Below, in pieces: positions 1 to 5,940 of a stretch of 7,314 nt of DNA. The number at the start of each line of letters is the position of its first letter. Position 1 is the stretch's first letter. Location: NCBI GenBank assembly GCA_031266635.1, contig JAISAN010000132.1:1-7314 (forward strand), read 5' to 3'. The translations under genes and the position numbers were made by a program. The notes beneath the pieces are model-generated. The model saw nothing but the letters and a program-made list of their open reading frames with translations. It did not search any database and was not told where the DNA came from. Source of the stretch: Treponema sp. (lineage in GTDB: Bacteria; Spirochaetota; Spirochaetia; Treponematales; Breznakiellaceae).

Positions 1-7
1 TTCCATT

Positions 8-47
8 AAAAAACGCAGTTTTGCAAGGCTTTAGCCTGAAAAACTGC
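8..47 (-). terminator. Hairpin with T-tract reading leftward (terminator-like)
   Basis: The 8-base arm GCAGTTTT (15-22) is exactly complementary to AAAACTGC (40-47). An inner stem AGGCT (26-30) / AGCCT (33-37) closes the top. Read on the minus strand, the hairpin is followed after one base by six T (complement of A6 at 8-13), which is the layout of an intrinsic terminator. On the plus strand no T-tract follows. No minus-strand gene lies to its right to be terminated, so it may instead be a dispersed intergenic repeat or the edge of something outside the window. Confidence 0.5.
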
Positions 48-50
48 AAG

Positions 51-85
51 ACTTGTGAAATAACCAACCGGGTTATTGAACAAGT
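51..85. repeat. Inverted repeat upstream of tRNA-Lys
   Basis: The outer arms ACTTGT (51-56) and ACAAGT (80-85), and the inner arms AATAACC (59-65) and GGTTATT (71-77), are perfectly complementary around a 5-base loop. The two stems are separated by GA (57-58) opposite GA (78-79), which in RNA would form a tandem G-A mismatch that stacks within a helix. It begins four bases after the preceding hairpin and ends 13 bases before the tRNA. It has no T-tract, so it is not a standard terminator. It could be a leader structure, a processing signal or part of a repeat element; the function is unknown. Confidence 0.5.
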
Positions 86-98
86 CTAATCATTACTT

Positions 99-171
99 GG
101 GCCGTTAGCTCAGTAGGTAGAGCATCGCCCTTTTAAGGCGGTGGTCGGAGGTTCGAATCCTGCACGGCTCA
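99..171 (+). tRNA. tRNA-Lys (anticodon TTT)
   Basis: A full cloverleaf folds by eye. The acceptor stem is 99-105 / 164-170, with one G-T wobble at the second pair. The D-stem is GCTC 108-111 / GAGC 120-123. The anticodon stem is 125-129 / 137-141 with loop CTTTTAA and anticodon TTT at 132-134. A five-base variable loop occupies 142-146, the T-loop TTCGAAT is 152-158, and the discriminator A is 171. TTT decodes lysine AAA/AAG. The 3' CCA is not encoded (TAT follows) and must be added by CCA nucleotidyltransferase. One T-stem pair is a G-G mismatch (148 against 162); the Escherichia coli tRNA-Lys, as I recall it, has C at the first of these positions and pairs normally. No convincing promoter is visible immediately upstream, so it may be processed from a longer transcript. 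Confidence 0.96.
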
Positions 172-175
172 TATA

Positions 176-217
176 ACTGCTTATCCGGTAAGGAATTACG
201 GATAGGCAGTTTTTTTT
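176..217 (+). terminator. Intrinsic terminator after tRNA-Lys
   Basis: The arms at 176-187 (ACTGCTTATCCG) and 199-210 (CGGATAGGCAGT) form a 12-base-pair stem with a single G-T wobble and an 11-base loop. The hairpin runs directly into eight T (210-217). It starts four bases after the tRNA end, so it terminates the tRNA transcript and insulates the downstream operon, which therefore needs its own promoter. Confidence 0.92.
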
Positions 218-322
218 GTCTTTAGGTGTGGACCGCGCTCTTATCGTGTAGTATCCCGAAAAATTTTGATGAGTTGATAAGCTCCGGAAAACGACAACCG
301 CGGGGATTAAAAGCTTTTCCCG

Positions 323-351
323 TTGCCGAAAATCGCCGGATCGGGTAATCT
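323..351 (+). promoter_or_regulatory. Candidate sigma-70-type promoter abutting murG
   Basis: TTGCCG (323-328, four of six matches to TTGACA) and TAATCT (346-351, three of six matches to TATAAT) are separated by exactly 17 bases. Usual spacing from the -10 box would place transcription initiation at about 358-359, on or next to the murG ATG (359). The boxes are weak, so the call rests on spacing, on the need for a promoter downstream of the terminator at 176-217, and on the absence of a Shine-Dalgarno sequence before murG. A promoter further upstream in 218-322 is possible but no better pair was found there. Confidence 0.35.
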
Positions 352-358
352 GTAGCCT

Positions 359-1453
359 ATGATACCTATCGCTTTTACCGGCGGCGGAACCGGCGGGCAT
401 ATCTATCCCGGCCTGGCGGTTGCGGCGTATCTGCGGCATAATCAGGAATACCGGATATTCTGGATAGGTTCCCGGACCGGTATGGACCGGGCTCTGGTGG
501 AAGGGGCGGGGCTGGAATTTTTCGGCGTTCCCTCCGGCAGGCTGCGGCGGTATGTATCCCTAAAAACAGTTCCTGATTTTTTCAGGATTGTGCTGGGTTT
601 TTTTGCCGCCCGGAAGATTCTTAAAAAGGAGCGGCCCGTTCTTATTTTTTCCAAAGGAGGTTTTGTCAGCGTTCCCCCCTGCGCCGCCGCCGCTTCCCTG
701 GGTATTCCGGTATTTACCCATGAATCGGATTACAGCCCCGGCCTGGCCACAAAAATCAACGCCTGGTTTACCCGCCGGGGCGGGGGGATGATTTTTATCG
801 CCTATAAAGATACGGCAGCCTTTTTTCCCCCCGCTTCACGGGTGCGGGTAACCGGTAATCCGGTACGGCCCGAATTCCGTTCCGCCGATCCGGAGCGGGG
901 GAGGGCCTTTCTCGGCCTGGGCGGGAAGGACCGGATCCTGCTTGTGCTGGGGGGGAGTCAGGGGGCCGGGGAGATTAACGATCTGGTTTGGAAAAGCCGG
1001 GAAGAACTTGCCCAATGGTATACGGTGGTTCATCAAACCGGGCCGGGGAAAGCGGAAGGCCAAAAGGCCGGAAACCGCTATCTCCCGTATCCGTATATTC
1101 ACGAAGAGCTGCCCCACATACTGGCGGCGGCAGAGTTGGTTCTGGGGCGGAGCGGCGCGGGGACCGTCTGGGAAAGCGCCGCCGCCGGAGTTCCTATGGT
1201 GTTGATTCCCCTTAGGGGATCGGGCACCCGGGGAGATCAGGTGGAAAACGCCCGTTTTTTTGAAAAGGCCGGCGCGGCCCTGGTTTTGACCGGGGAGCTT
1301 AAGCCCCAGGATCTGACGGCGGCTGTCGCTTCCATTGCGGAAGATAAAATAAAACGAGAAAATATGGCCGCCGCTTCCCGGCGGATTGGCGAATTAGACG
1401 GAGCCGCCCTGGTAGCAGGCTTTATTCATTCATTTATAGGAGAAAATACATGA
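359..1453 (+). CDS. murG: MurG, lipid II-forming GlcNAc transferase
   Basis: MurG transfers GlcNAc from UDP-GlcNAc to undecaprenyl-PP-MurNAc-pentapeptide (lipid I) on the inner face of the cytoplasmic membrane, making lipid II, the last cytoplasmic step of peptidoglycan synthesis. At 364 aa it is full length for the family. It is a two-domain GT-B fold. The N-terminal lipid I domain carries the glycine loop and histidine TGGGTGGH (residues 7-14) and the second loop SKGGFVS (98-104) followed by HESDYSPGLATK (121-132). The C-terminal nucleotide domain carries GGSQG (198-202), HQTG (225-228), RSGAGTVWES with catalytic-region Glu272, and GDQVEN (292-297). HESD and RGDQ resemble the Firmicutes-type branch of MurG rather than the E. 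coli form. The start is fixed: an in-frame TAG sits at 353-355 and the first strand needed for the glycine loop begins at residue 2. No Shine-Dalgarno precedes it, so initiation may be leaderless. It is the first gene of a five-gene overlapping operon. Confidence 0.96.
   Translation: MIPIAFTGGGTGGHIYPGLAVAAYLRHNQEYRIFWIGSRTGMDRALVEGAGLEFFGVPSGRLRRYVSLKTVPDFFRIVLGFFAARKILKKERPVLIFSKGGFVSVPPCAAAASLGIPVFTHESDYSPGLATKINAWFTRRGGGMIFIAYKDTAAFFPPASRVRVTGNPVRPEFRSADPERGRAFLGLGGKDRILLVLGGSQGAGEINDLVWKSREELAQWYTVVHQTGPGKAEGQKAGNRYLPYPYIHEELPHILAAAELVLGRSGAGTVWESAAAGVPMVLIPLRGSGTRGDQVENARFFEKAGAALVLTGELKPQDLTAAVASIAEDKIKRENMAAASRRIGELDGAALVAGFIHSFIGENT
1438..1442 (+). promoter_or_regulatory. Ribosome binding site for cvpA
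   Basis: AGGAG lies seven bases before the cvpA ATG at 1450, inside the last codons of murG. It fixes that start and shows the organism uses normal Shine-Dalgarno pairing, in contrast to murG and holB, which lack one. Confidence 0.8.
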
Positions 1454-1971
1454 ACAGTTTTGCGGTGATCGATATTATTTTTGTAGTCCTTGCCATTATT
1501 CTGGCCGTCCGTTGTTACCTCCGGGGCTTCCTCGGTGAGGTCATGTCTATGGGCGCCTTTGTTTTGGGAGTTTTGGCGGCCCTCTTTTTTTACGAAAACG
1601 GCGGGGAATTTATCAGGAAAAAATTTATGCCCGATATGGAGATAATCCCCAAGATACTGGCGTTTATCGCCCTGTTCCTGATTGTGTTTCTCCTGGTCAA
1701 GATTCTGGGCTCGATCCTGAAAGAAATTATTGAGGGAATAAAGCTCGGCGGGGCCGACAAGGTTTTGGGAGCTGTTTTCGGTCTGGTAGAGGGGATCATT
1801 GTGATCAGTTTGATCCTCTTCGTTTTGAGTATTCAGCCCCTTTTTAATCCGGAGTCGATGCTCGACAAAAGCGTGTTTGCCAAGATTCTGCTGCCGCATA
1901 TCACGGGGTGGGAAAGCGCCGCCGAATCATTCACCGGAGTTTTGGACGTACTGACAAAACCCCATGTTTGA
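1450..1971 (+). CDS. cvpA: CvpA family inner-membrane protein
   Basis: This 173-residue protein has four hydrophobic segments (about residues 4-24, 30-48, 66-90 and 105-128). It carries the family marks: an early Asp in the first helix (D8), the R25-G26-F27 turn after helix 1, and DKVLGAVFGLVEG (103-115) leading into helix 4. The C-terminal 45 residues are polar and amphipathic. The family is named for its need in colicin V export in E. coli; its general role in membrane or envelope homeostasis is poorly defined, so no precise function is assigned. The ATG overlaps the murG stop as ATGA and has a good ribosome binding site seven bases upstream. Its 3' end overlaps the next gene by 8 nt. Placement directly after murG suggests an envelope-related role, which is inference. 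Confidence 0.9.
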   Translation: MNSFAVIDIIFVVLAIILAVRCYLRGFLGEVMSMGAFVLGVLAALFFYENGGEFIRKKFMPDMEIIPKILAFIALFLIVFLLVKILGSILKEIIEGIKLGGADKVLGAVFGLVEGIIVISLILFVLSIQPLFNPESMLDKSVFAKILLPHITGWESAAESFTGVLDVLTKPHV

Positions 1972-3322
1972 AAATGTCCTGGGGCAGCCCGCGGTTGATC
2001 AGATCCGGGAGGATATACAATCGGGCCGTCTGGCGCCTTCCATGTTGTTTTTCGGCCCCCCCGCTTCGGGGAAAGGAACCGCCGCCCTGGAATTGGCCCG
2101 GGCGCTGTCCTGCGAAAATACCGGAAGCCCCGCGCCCTGGAACTGTACCTGTTCTTCTTGTACGTTCCACCGTTTCCTTGCCAGTCTTGATCTGCTGATC
2201 CTGGGGCCCCGCTCCTTTGCGCCGGAGATCTCCGCCGCCAGGGCGGCGTTCCTGCGGGAACCCGGCAGCGCCGCCGCGTCAATGTTATTTGTCCGGTCCG
2301 TGCGAAAATTGCTGGCCCGTTTTTCCCCGGTTCTCATGGAAGATGATCCCAAGCTGGGAAAGCTAAGTCCCCTGCTGGCATCCCTGGAAGATGATATGAA
2401 CGATCTGGAACTGGCCCTCCGGGACGGAAAGCCGGATATTGAAAAAATCAGCGATTCGGTCGTCAAAAATGCCTTCAAACTGGAAACTGATGGGGTAGGG
2501 GATCATATCCCTATTGGCCGGGTCCGGCGGGCGGCGTACTGGAGCCATCTGGCGCCCTCGGGCCGGCGGAAGACGCTCCTTATCGAAAACGCGGACCGTA
2601 TGCAGGAGAGCGCCCGGAATTCCCTGCTCAAGATACTGGAAGAGCCCCCGGAGACCCTGACCATCATATTGACCTCCCTCCGGCGGGAGGCCATCCTTCC
2701 GACGATCCTTTCCCGGCTGCGGCCCTACCGCTTTTTGCGGCGGGACGCCCCGGTTGAGGAAGAGGTGATCCGCCGGGTTTTCCGTGGTTCCCTGCCGGAA
2801 CAGGGCCGGATGGAGGCGGGGGGGCTGATCAGCGCATATCTGGATTCTTTTCTGCCCCTTTCCGGGGACAAGCTCTATGCCCTGGCGGCGTTTTTTACCG
2901 CCGGTCTTGCCCGGACTACCGCCCATAGTCTGCGGAAACGGGGAATTTCGGCCCTTCCCGAAGAACTGGTCCATCTGGGACAATACGCCGCCCGGATTGC
3001 CGAAAAAGACGGTCTTGGCCGTTCAGAGGATATCCGGGAAATTGCCCCCCAAATTCTTGCGGCCACCGGGAATTTTGAAGCCCGCTCGTTTCCCCGGTTT
3101 TTGAACGCCCTTCTTTCCCTGGTTTCCGCGGCTTTTCGGGAGGGGCCTGGCAAACCGGGTTTTATCGCGTATATTGAAATATGGAGGAAAAATACCGGAG
3201 AAGCGGACGCGGCGGCGGGAACCTGGAATCAGAGTCCCGGCCTTGCCCTGGAAAGGCTTTTTTTCGGTCTCAGGGGTGATATGGTTTCCGTTGTTTTGGG
3301 AATTTCATTGGAACGGGTATGA
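1964..3322 (+). CDS. holB: DNA polymerase III delta'-like clamp-loader subunit
   Basis: This is an AAA+ clamp-loader protein (452 aa), most like delta' (HolB), which helps load the sliding clamp onto primed DNA. It starts with the usual MFENVLGQ box. It has a P-loop GPPASGKGT (31-39) in which Gly follows the Lys where Walker A normally has Ser/Thr, a four-cysteine module C50, C61, C63, C66, a Walker B-region segment KTLLIENADRM (203-213), the signature NSLLKILEEPPE (219-230), and LSRLR (249-253) in place of the SRC motif, keeping the arginine. The degenerate P-loop and IENAD rather than IDE favour delta' over gamma/tau. Between DLLILG (76-81) and IGRVRR (184-189) there are about 100 residues, far more than the short link normal for delta'. 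The C-terminal part (about 265-452) is helical and diverged. An in-frame TGA at 1952-1954 makes ATG 1964 the furthest possible start. No Shine-Dalgarno precedes it, so translation is probably coupled to cvpA through the 8-nt overlap. Confidence 0.82.
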   Translation: MFENVLGQPAVDQIREDIQSGRLAPSMLFFGPPASGKGTAALELARALSCENTGSPAPWNCTCSSCTFHRFLASLDLLILGPRSFAPEISAARAAFLREPGSAAASMLFVRSVRKLLARFSPVLMEDDPKLGKLSPLLASLEDDMNDLELALRDGKPDIEKISDSVVKNAFKLETDGVGDHIPIGRVRRAAYWSHLAPSGRRKTLLIENADRMQESARNSLLKILEEPPETLTIILTSLRREAILPTILSRLRPYRFLRRDAPVEEEVIRRVFRGSLPEQGRMEAGGLISAYLDSFLPLSGDKLYALAAFFTAGLARTTAHSLRKRGISALPEELVHLGQYAARIAEKDGLGRSEDIREIAPQILAATGNFEARSFPRFLNALLSLVSAAFREGPGKPGFIAYIEIWRKNTGEADAAAGTWNQSPGLALERLFFGLRGDMVSVVLGISLERV

Positions 3323-4572
3323 GGGATTTTTACAAAAGAGCTTTAAAAAAACTTAATAAACTGACCGATGAGCAAAGCAAAACCCTGCTGGTTGCCGCCG
3401 CCGCCGAAGTTGATCGCCTGGAGACGGTTATGGACTCCCTGGCCGATGGTATTCTGGTCTGCGATACCAAATACAATCTGGTGATGGTCAATAAATATGC
3501 CGAACGTTTCCTGCCCATGAGTTATTCGGAGCCGGGTAACGGCCCCCTGTGGCAGATGGTACGGGATGAACGGATCGCGGATTTTTTGGAACGCACCCTT
3601 TCCGGCGGCGACCGGGTAGAGGAGCGGGAATTTGACATTGAAGTTAAAGATATTAACCGGCTTCTTTCCATCAGCGTCCTGCCCCTGGTTCAGGAACACC
3701 AGGTAACCGGTTCCCTGATTTATATCGAAGACATTACGGAAAAACGGGGCCGGGAAGCCCGGCTCAGGCGGGCGGAAAACCTGGCGAGTCTCACCACGCT
3801 GGCCGCCGGGGTGGCCCACGAAATAAAAAACCCCCTGGGGTCTATTTCCATTCACATCCAGCTTATGAAGAAGGCCATAGACAAGAACCGGGAACTCTTC
3901 GTTAATGCCCACCCCGGCGGAACGGACAGCATCGGCCAGGAGCCGGTTCCCTATTTTGATCTCCTGGACAAATATATCGCCGTGGTAAACGAAGAGGTTG
4001 ACCGGCTGAATCATATTGTGGTGGATTTTCTTTTCGCTGTCCGTCCTATGGACGTGGAACTCCGGGAGGGGGACATTAACGCCCTTATCACCGAACTGGT
4101 TGAATTTGTCTGGTATGAACTTGAACAAAACCACATCGAATGTGTACTGGAACTGGAAAAAGATATTCCCCTGATCCTCTTTGATGAACGGTACATGAAA
4201 CAGGCCCTGCTCAACCTGATTAAAAACGCCCAGTCCGCCATGCCCGAGGGGGGGAGCCTGAAAATAAAAACTGAAAAAACCGATATGAATATTCTTATCA
4301 ATGTTTTTGATACCGGAGTAGGTATCAGCGAAGAAAATCTCTCCAAAATTTTCGAGCCCTTTTTTACCACCCGGGAAACCGGTTCCGGCCTGGGCCTGAC
4401 CCTGGTATTCAAGATTATTCGGGAACATGAGGGAGAAATTTCCGTCAAGTCCCGGATGGGAGCGGGGACCTGTTTTACCATCACCCTGCCCATGCCGCAA
4501 AAAGACCGGCGGCTCATCACGTACGGCGGCGCGGGAACGGACGCGGACGCCGCGGACGGAGGCCGCCGGTGA
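3319..4572 (+). CDS. Soluble PAS-domain sensor histidine kinase (NtrB/Hk2-like)
   Basis: This 417-residue kinase autophosphorylates and should pass phosphate to the regulator encoded next to it. There is no signal peptide or membrane segment, so it acts in the cytoplasm. Residues 1-33 are a helical lead. A PAS domain follows (about 34-138: DSLADGILVCD, then RLLSISVLPL and GSLIYIEDIT). The dimerisation and phosphoacceptor domain has GVAHEIKNPLG with His167. The ATPase domain has the N-box NLIKNA (299-304), G1 DTGVGI (331-336), F-box FEPFFTT (345-351) and G2 GSGLGL (355-360). About 28 residues (186-213) are inserted in the turn of the His-domain helical hairpin. The last 25 residues are a Gly/Ala/Asp-rich tail whose DNA also carries the ribosome binding site of the next gene. 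The ATG overlaps the holB stop as ATGA, with GGAA (3310-3313) as a weak binding site. It probably corresponds to Borrelia Hk2, on architecture and gene order. Confidence 0.95.
   Translation: MRDFYKRALKKLNKLTDEQSKTLLVAAAAEVDRLETVMDSLADGILVCDTKYNLVMVNKYAERFLPMSYSEPGNGPLWQMVRDERIADFLERTLSGGDRVEEREFDIEVKDINRLLSISVLPLVQEHQVTGSLIYIEDITEKRGREARLRRAENLASLTTLAAGVAHEIKNPLGSISIHIQLMKKAIDKNRELFVNAHPGGTDSIGQEPVPYFDLLDKYIAVVNEEVDRLNHIVVDFLFAVRPMDVELREGDINALITELVEFVWYELEQNHIECVLELEKDIPLILFDERYMKQALLNLIKNAQSAMPEGGSLKIKTEKTDMNILINVFDTGVGISEENLSKIFEPFFTTRETGSGLGLTLVFKIIREHEGEISVKSRMGAGTCFTITLPMPQKDRRLITYGGAGTDADAADGGRR
4558..4562 (+). promoter_or_regulatory. Ribosome binding site deciding a GTG start
   Basis: GGAGG ends six bases before GTG at 4569 and lies within the 3' end of the kinase gene. 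It supports the GTG start of the regulator, which overlaps the kinase stop as GTGA and gives the complete receiver domain beginning M-K-F-K-L-L-V-A-D-D. Confidence 0.85.
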
Positions 4573-5930
4573 AATTTAAACTCCTCGTGGCGGATGACGA
4601 AAAAAACATCCGGGAAGGGCTTGCGGCCGCTCTGGAAATGGACGGCTATGAGGTGGTAACCGCCGCCGACGGCACCGAGGGCTGGAAACGTTTCGGCAAA
4701 GGCGATATTGACCTGGTGGTCAGCGACCTTCGAATGCCCGGCATGAGCGGGGAAGAATTTATGCGCCGCATCGGAGCGGAAGCGCCGGGAATTCCCGTGA
4801 TCATCCTGACCGGGCATGGTACGGTGGAAAACGCGGTGTCGGCCATGCGGGACGGGGCTTACGATTTCCTCACCAAACCGGTCAATCTGGATCGGCTTTC
4901 CCTCTTGGTTAAACGGGCCCTGGCAAACCGGGAACTGGCGCTTACCCACCGGCGGATGGAAGAAGAGCTGGAGCACCAGAAACAGTTTGAGACGATTATT
5001 GGCACCAGCGCCCCCATGCGGCGGGTATTTGATACCATCAGCCGGGCGGCTCCCACCAGGGCCTCGATTCTTATTACCGGGGAATCCGGGGTGGGGAAGG
5101 AACTGGTGGCCGACGCCATCCATGAACTGTCCCCCCGGAAAGGCAAAGCTCTGGTGAAGGTTCACTGCGCGGCCCTGGCGGCAAGCCTTTTGGAGAGCGA
5201 ACTCTTTGGCCATGAGAAAGGTGCCTTTACCGGGGCGGTGTCCCGTCAGCGGGGCCGTTTTGAACTGGCCCATGAAGGAACACTTTTCCTTGATGAGATT
5301 GGCGAAATTGATCAAAATATCCAGATTAAACTTCTTCGGGTCCTCCAGGAAAAGAAATTTGAACGGGTCGGGGGGGAAGAAACCGTGGAGACCGATGTCC
5401 GGATCGTGGCGGCCACCAACAAGGATCTTAAAGCGGAGATCGAAAAGGGAAATTTCAGGGAGGACCTCTATTATCGTCTCAATGTGGTCAATATCCTGGT
5501 TCCCCCCCTGCGGGAACGGAAGGATGATATTCCGCTCCTTATCGCTTCGTTCCTCAAAGAGTTCGCCCAGGAAAACGGCAAAACCGTGGACGGGATTAAC
5601 GAAAAGGCCCGGTCAAGCCTCTACGCATACGACTGGCCCGGCAATGTCCGGGAACTGCGGAACTGCGTTGAAAGCGCCGTAGTCATGGCCAAGTCCCATG
5701 TGATCACCGAGGACGATCTTCCCCCCACTTTACGGCAGGGGAGTGATGAGGGCTGGATTCGTATTCCCCTGGGCGCCAGTCTTGACGAGTCGGAGCGGAT
5801 TATTATCCGGGATACCCTCTCGTTCCTCAAAGGCAACAAAAGTAAAACCGCCGAGACCCTGGGCATCGGCAGAAAAACCCTGCACCGGAAACTGGCGGAC
5901 CGGGGAGCGGCTGATGACGATGAAGAATGA
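4569..5930 (+). CDS. Sigma-54-dependent response regulator (NtrC/AtoC/Rrp2 type)
   Basis: This 453-residue three-domain activator turns on transcription by the sigma-54 RNA polymerase after phosphorylation. The receiver (1-118) has acidic residues D9 and D10, phosphoacceptor D53 in SDLRMPG, T81 and K103. The AAA+ domain (about 142-380) has Walker A GESGVGKE (171-178), the sigma-54 contact loop GAFTGA (218-223), Walker B LFLDEIGE (239-246) and the arginine-finger region REDLYYRL (297-304), all intact. The C-terminal Fis-type helix-turn-helix (about 408-442) includes NKSKTAETLGIGRKTLHRKL, followed by an acidic tail (ADDDEE). Nothing needed for activity is missing. GTG start with GTGA overlap to the kinase gene ensures paired synthesis. 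Its DNA sites and target genes are not in this window. Gene order and architecture point to the Borrelia Rrp2 counterpart, an inference. Confidence 0.97.
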   Translation: MKFKLLVADDEKNIREGLAAALEMDGYEVVTAADGTEGWKRFGKGDIDLVVSDLRMPGMSGEEFMRRIGAEAPGIPVIILTGHGTVENAVSAMRDGAYDFLTKPVNLDRLSLLVKRALANRELALTHRRMEEELEHQKQFETIIGTSAPMRRVFDTISRAAPTRASILITGESGVGKELVADAIHELSPRKGKALVKVHCAALAASLLESELFGHEKGAFTGAVSRQRGRFELAHEGTLFLDEIGEIDQNIQIKLLRVLQEKKFERVGGEETVETDVRIVAATNKDLKAEIEKGNFREDLYYRLNVVNILVPPLRERKDDIPLLIASFLKEFAQENGKTVDGINEKARSSLYAYDWPGNVRELRNCVESAVVMAKSHVITEDDLPPTLRQGSDEGWIRIPLGASLDESERIIIRDTLSFLKGNKSKTAETLGIGRKTLHRKLADRGAADDDEE

Positions 5931-5940
5931 ACCCCATCAC

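Noticed and set aside
99..217. tRNA-Lys as an integration (att) site for a mobile element
   Set aside because: No repeat of the tRNA 3' end and no integrase or transposase is present in the window.
309..318. Palindrome AAAAGCTTTT before murG as an operator
   Set aside because: It is a short A/T palindrome that occurs easily by chance, with no second copy in the window and no linked regulator gene.
110..439. Minus-strand open frame covering the tRNA and murG start
   Set aside because: It runs antisense through the tRNA-Lys and its terminator, with no family resemblance and no ribosome binding site of note.
3343..4500. Long minus-strand open frame (385 codons) opposite the histidine kinase gene
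   Set aside because: It is antisense to a kinase with every conserved box intact; its translation shows no recognisable domain and its openness follows from the GC-rich third positions of the real gene.
4999..5020. TGGCAC at about 5005 as a sigma-54 -24 box
   Set aside because: No TTGC element follows at the required spacing and it lies inside the regulator coding sequence.
4011..5315. Minus-strand open frame (434 codons) opposite the kinase and regulator genes
   Set aside because: It spans the junction of two certain genes in antisense, has no recognisable motif, and is a codon-bias shadow.
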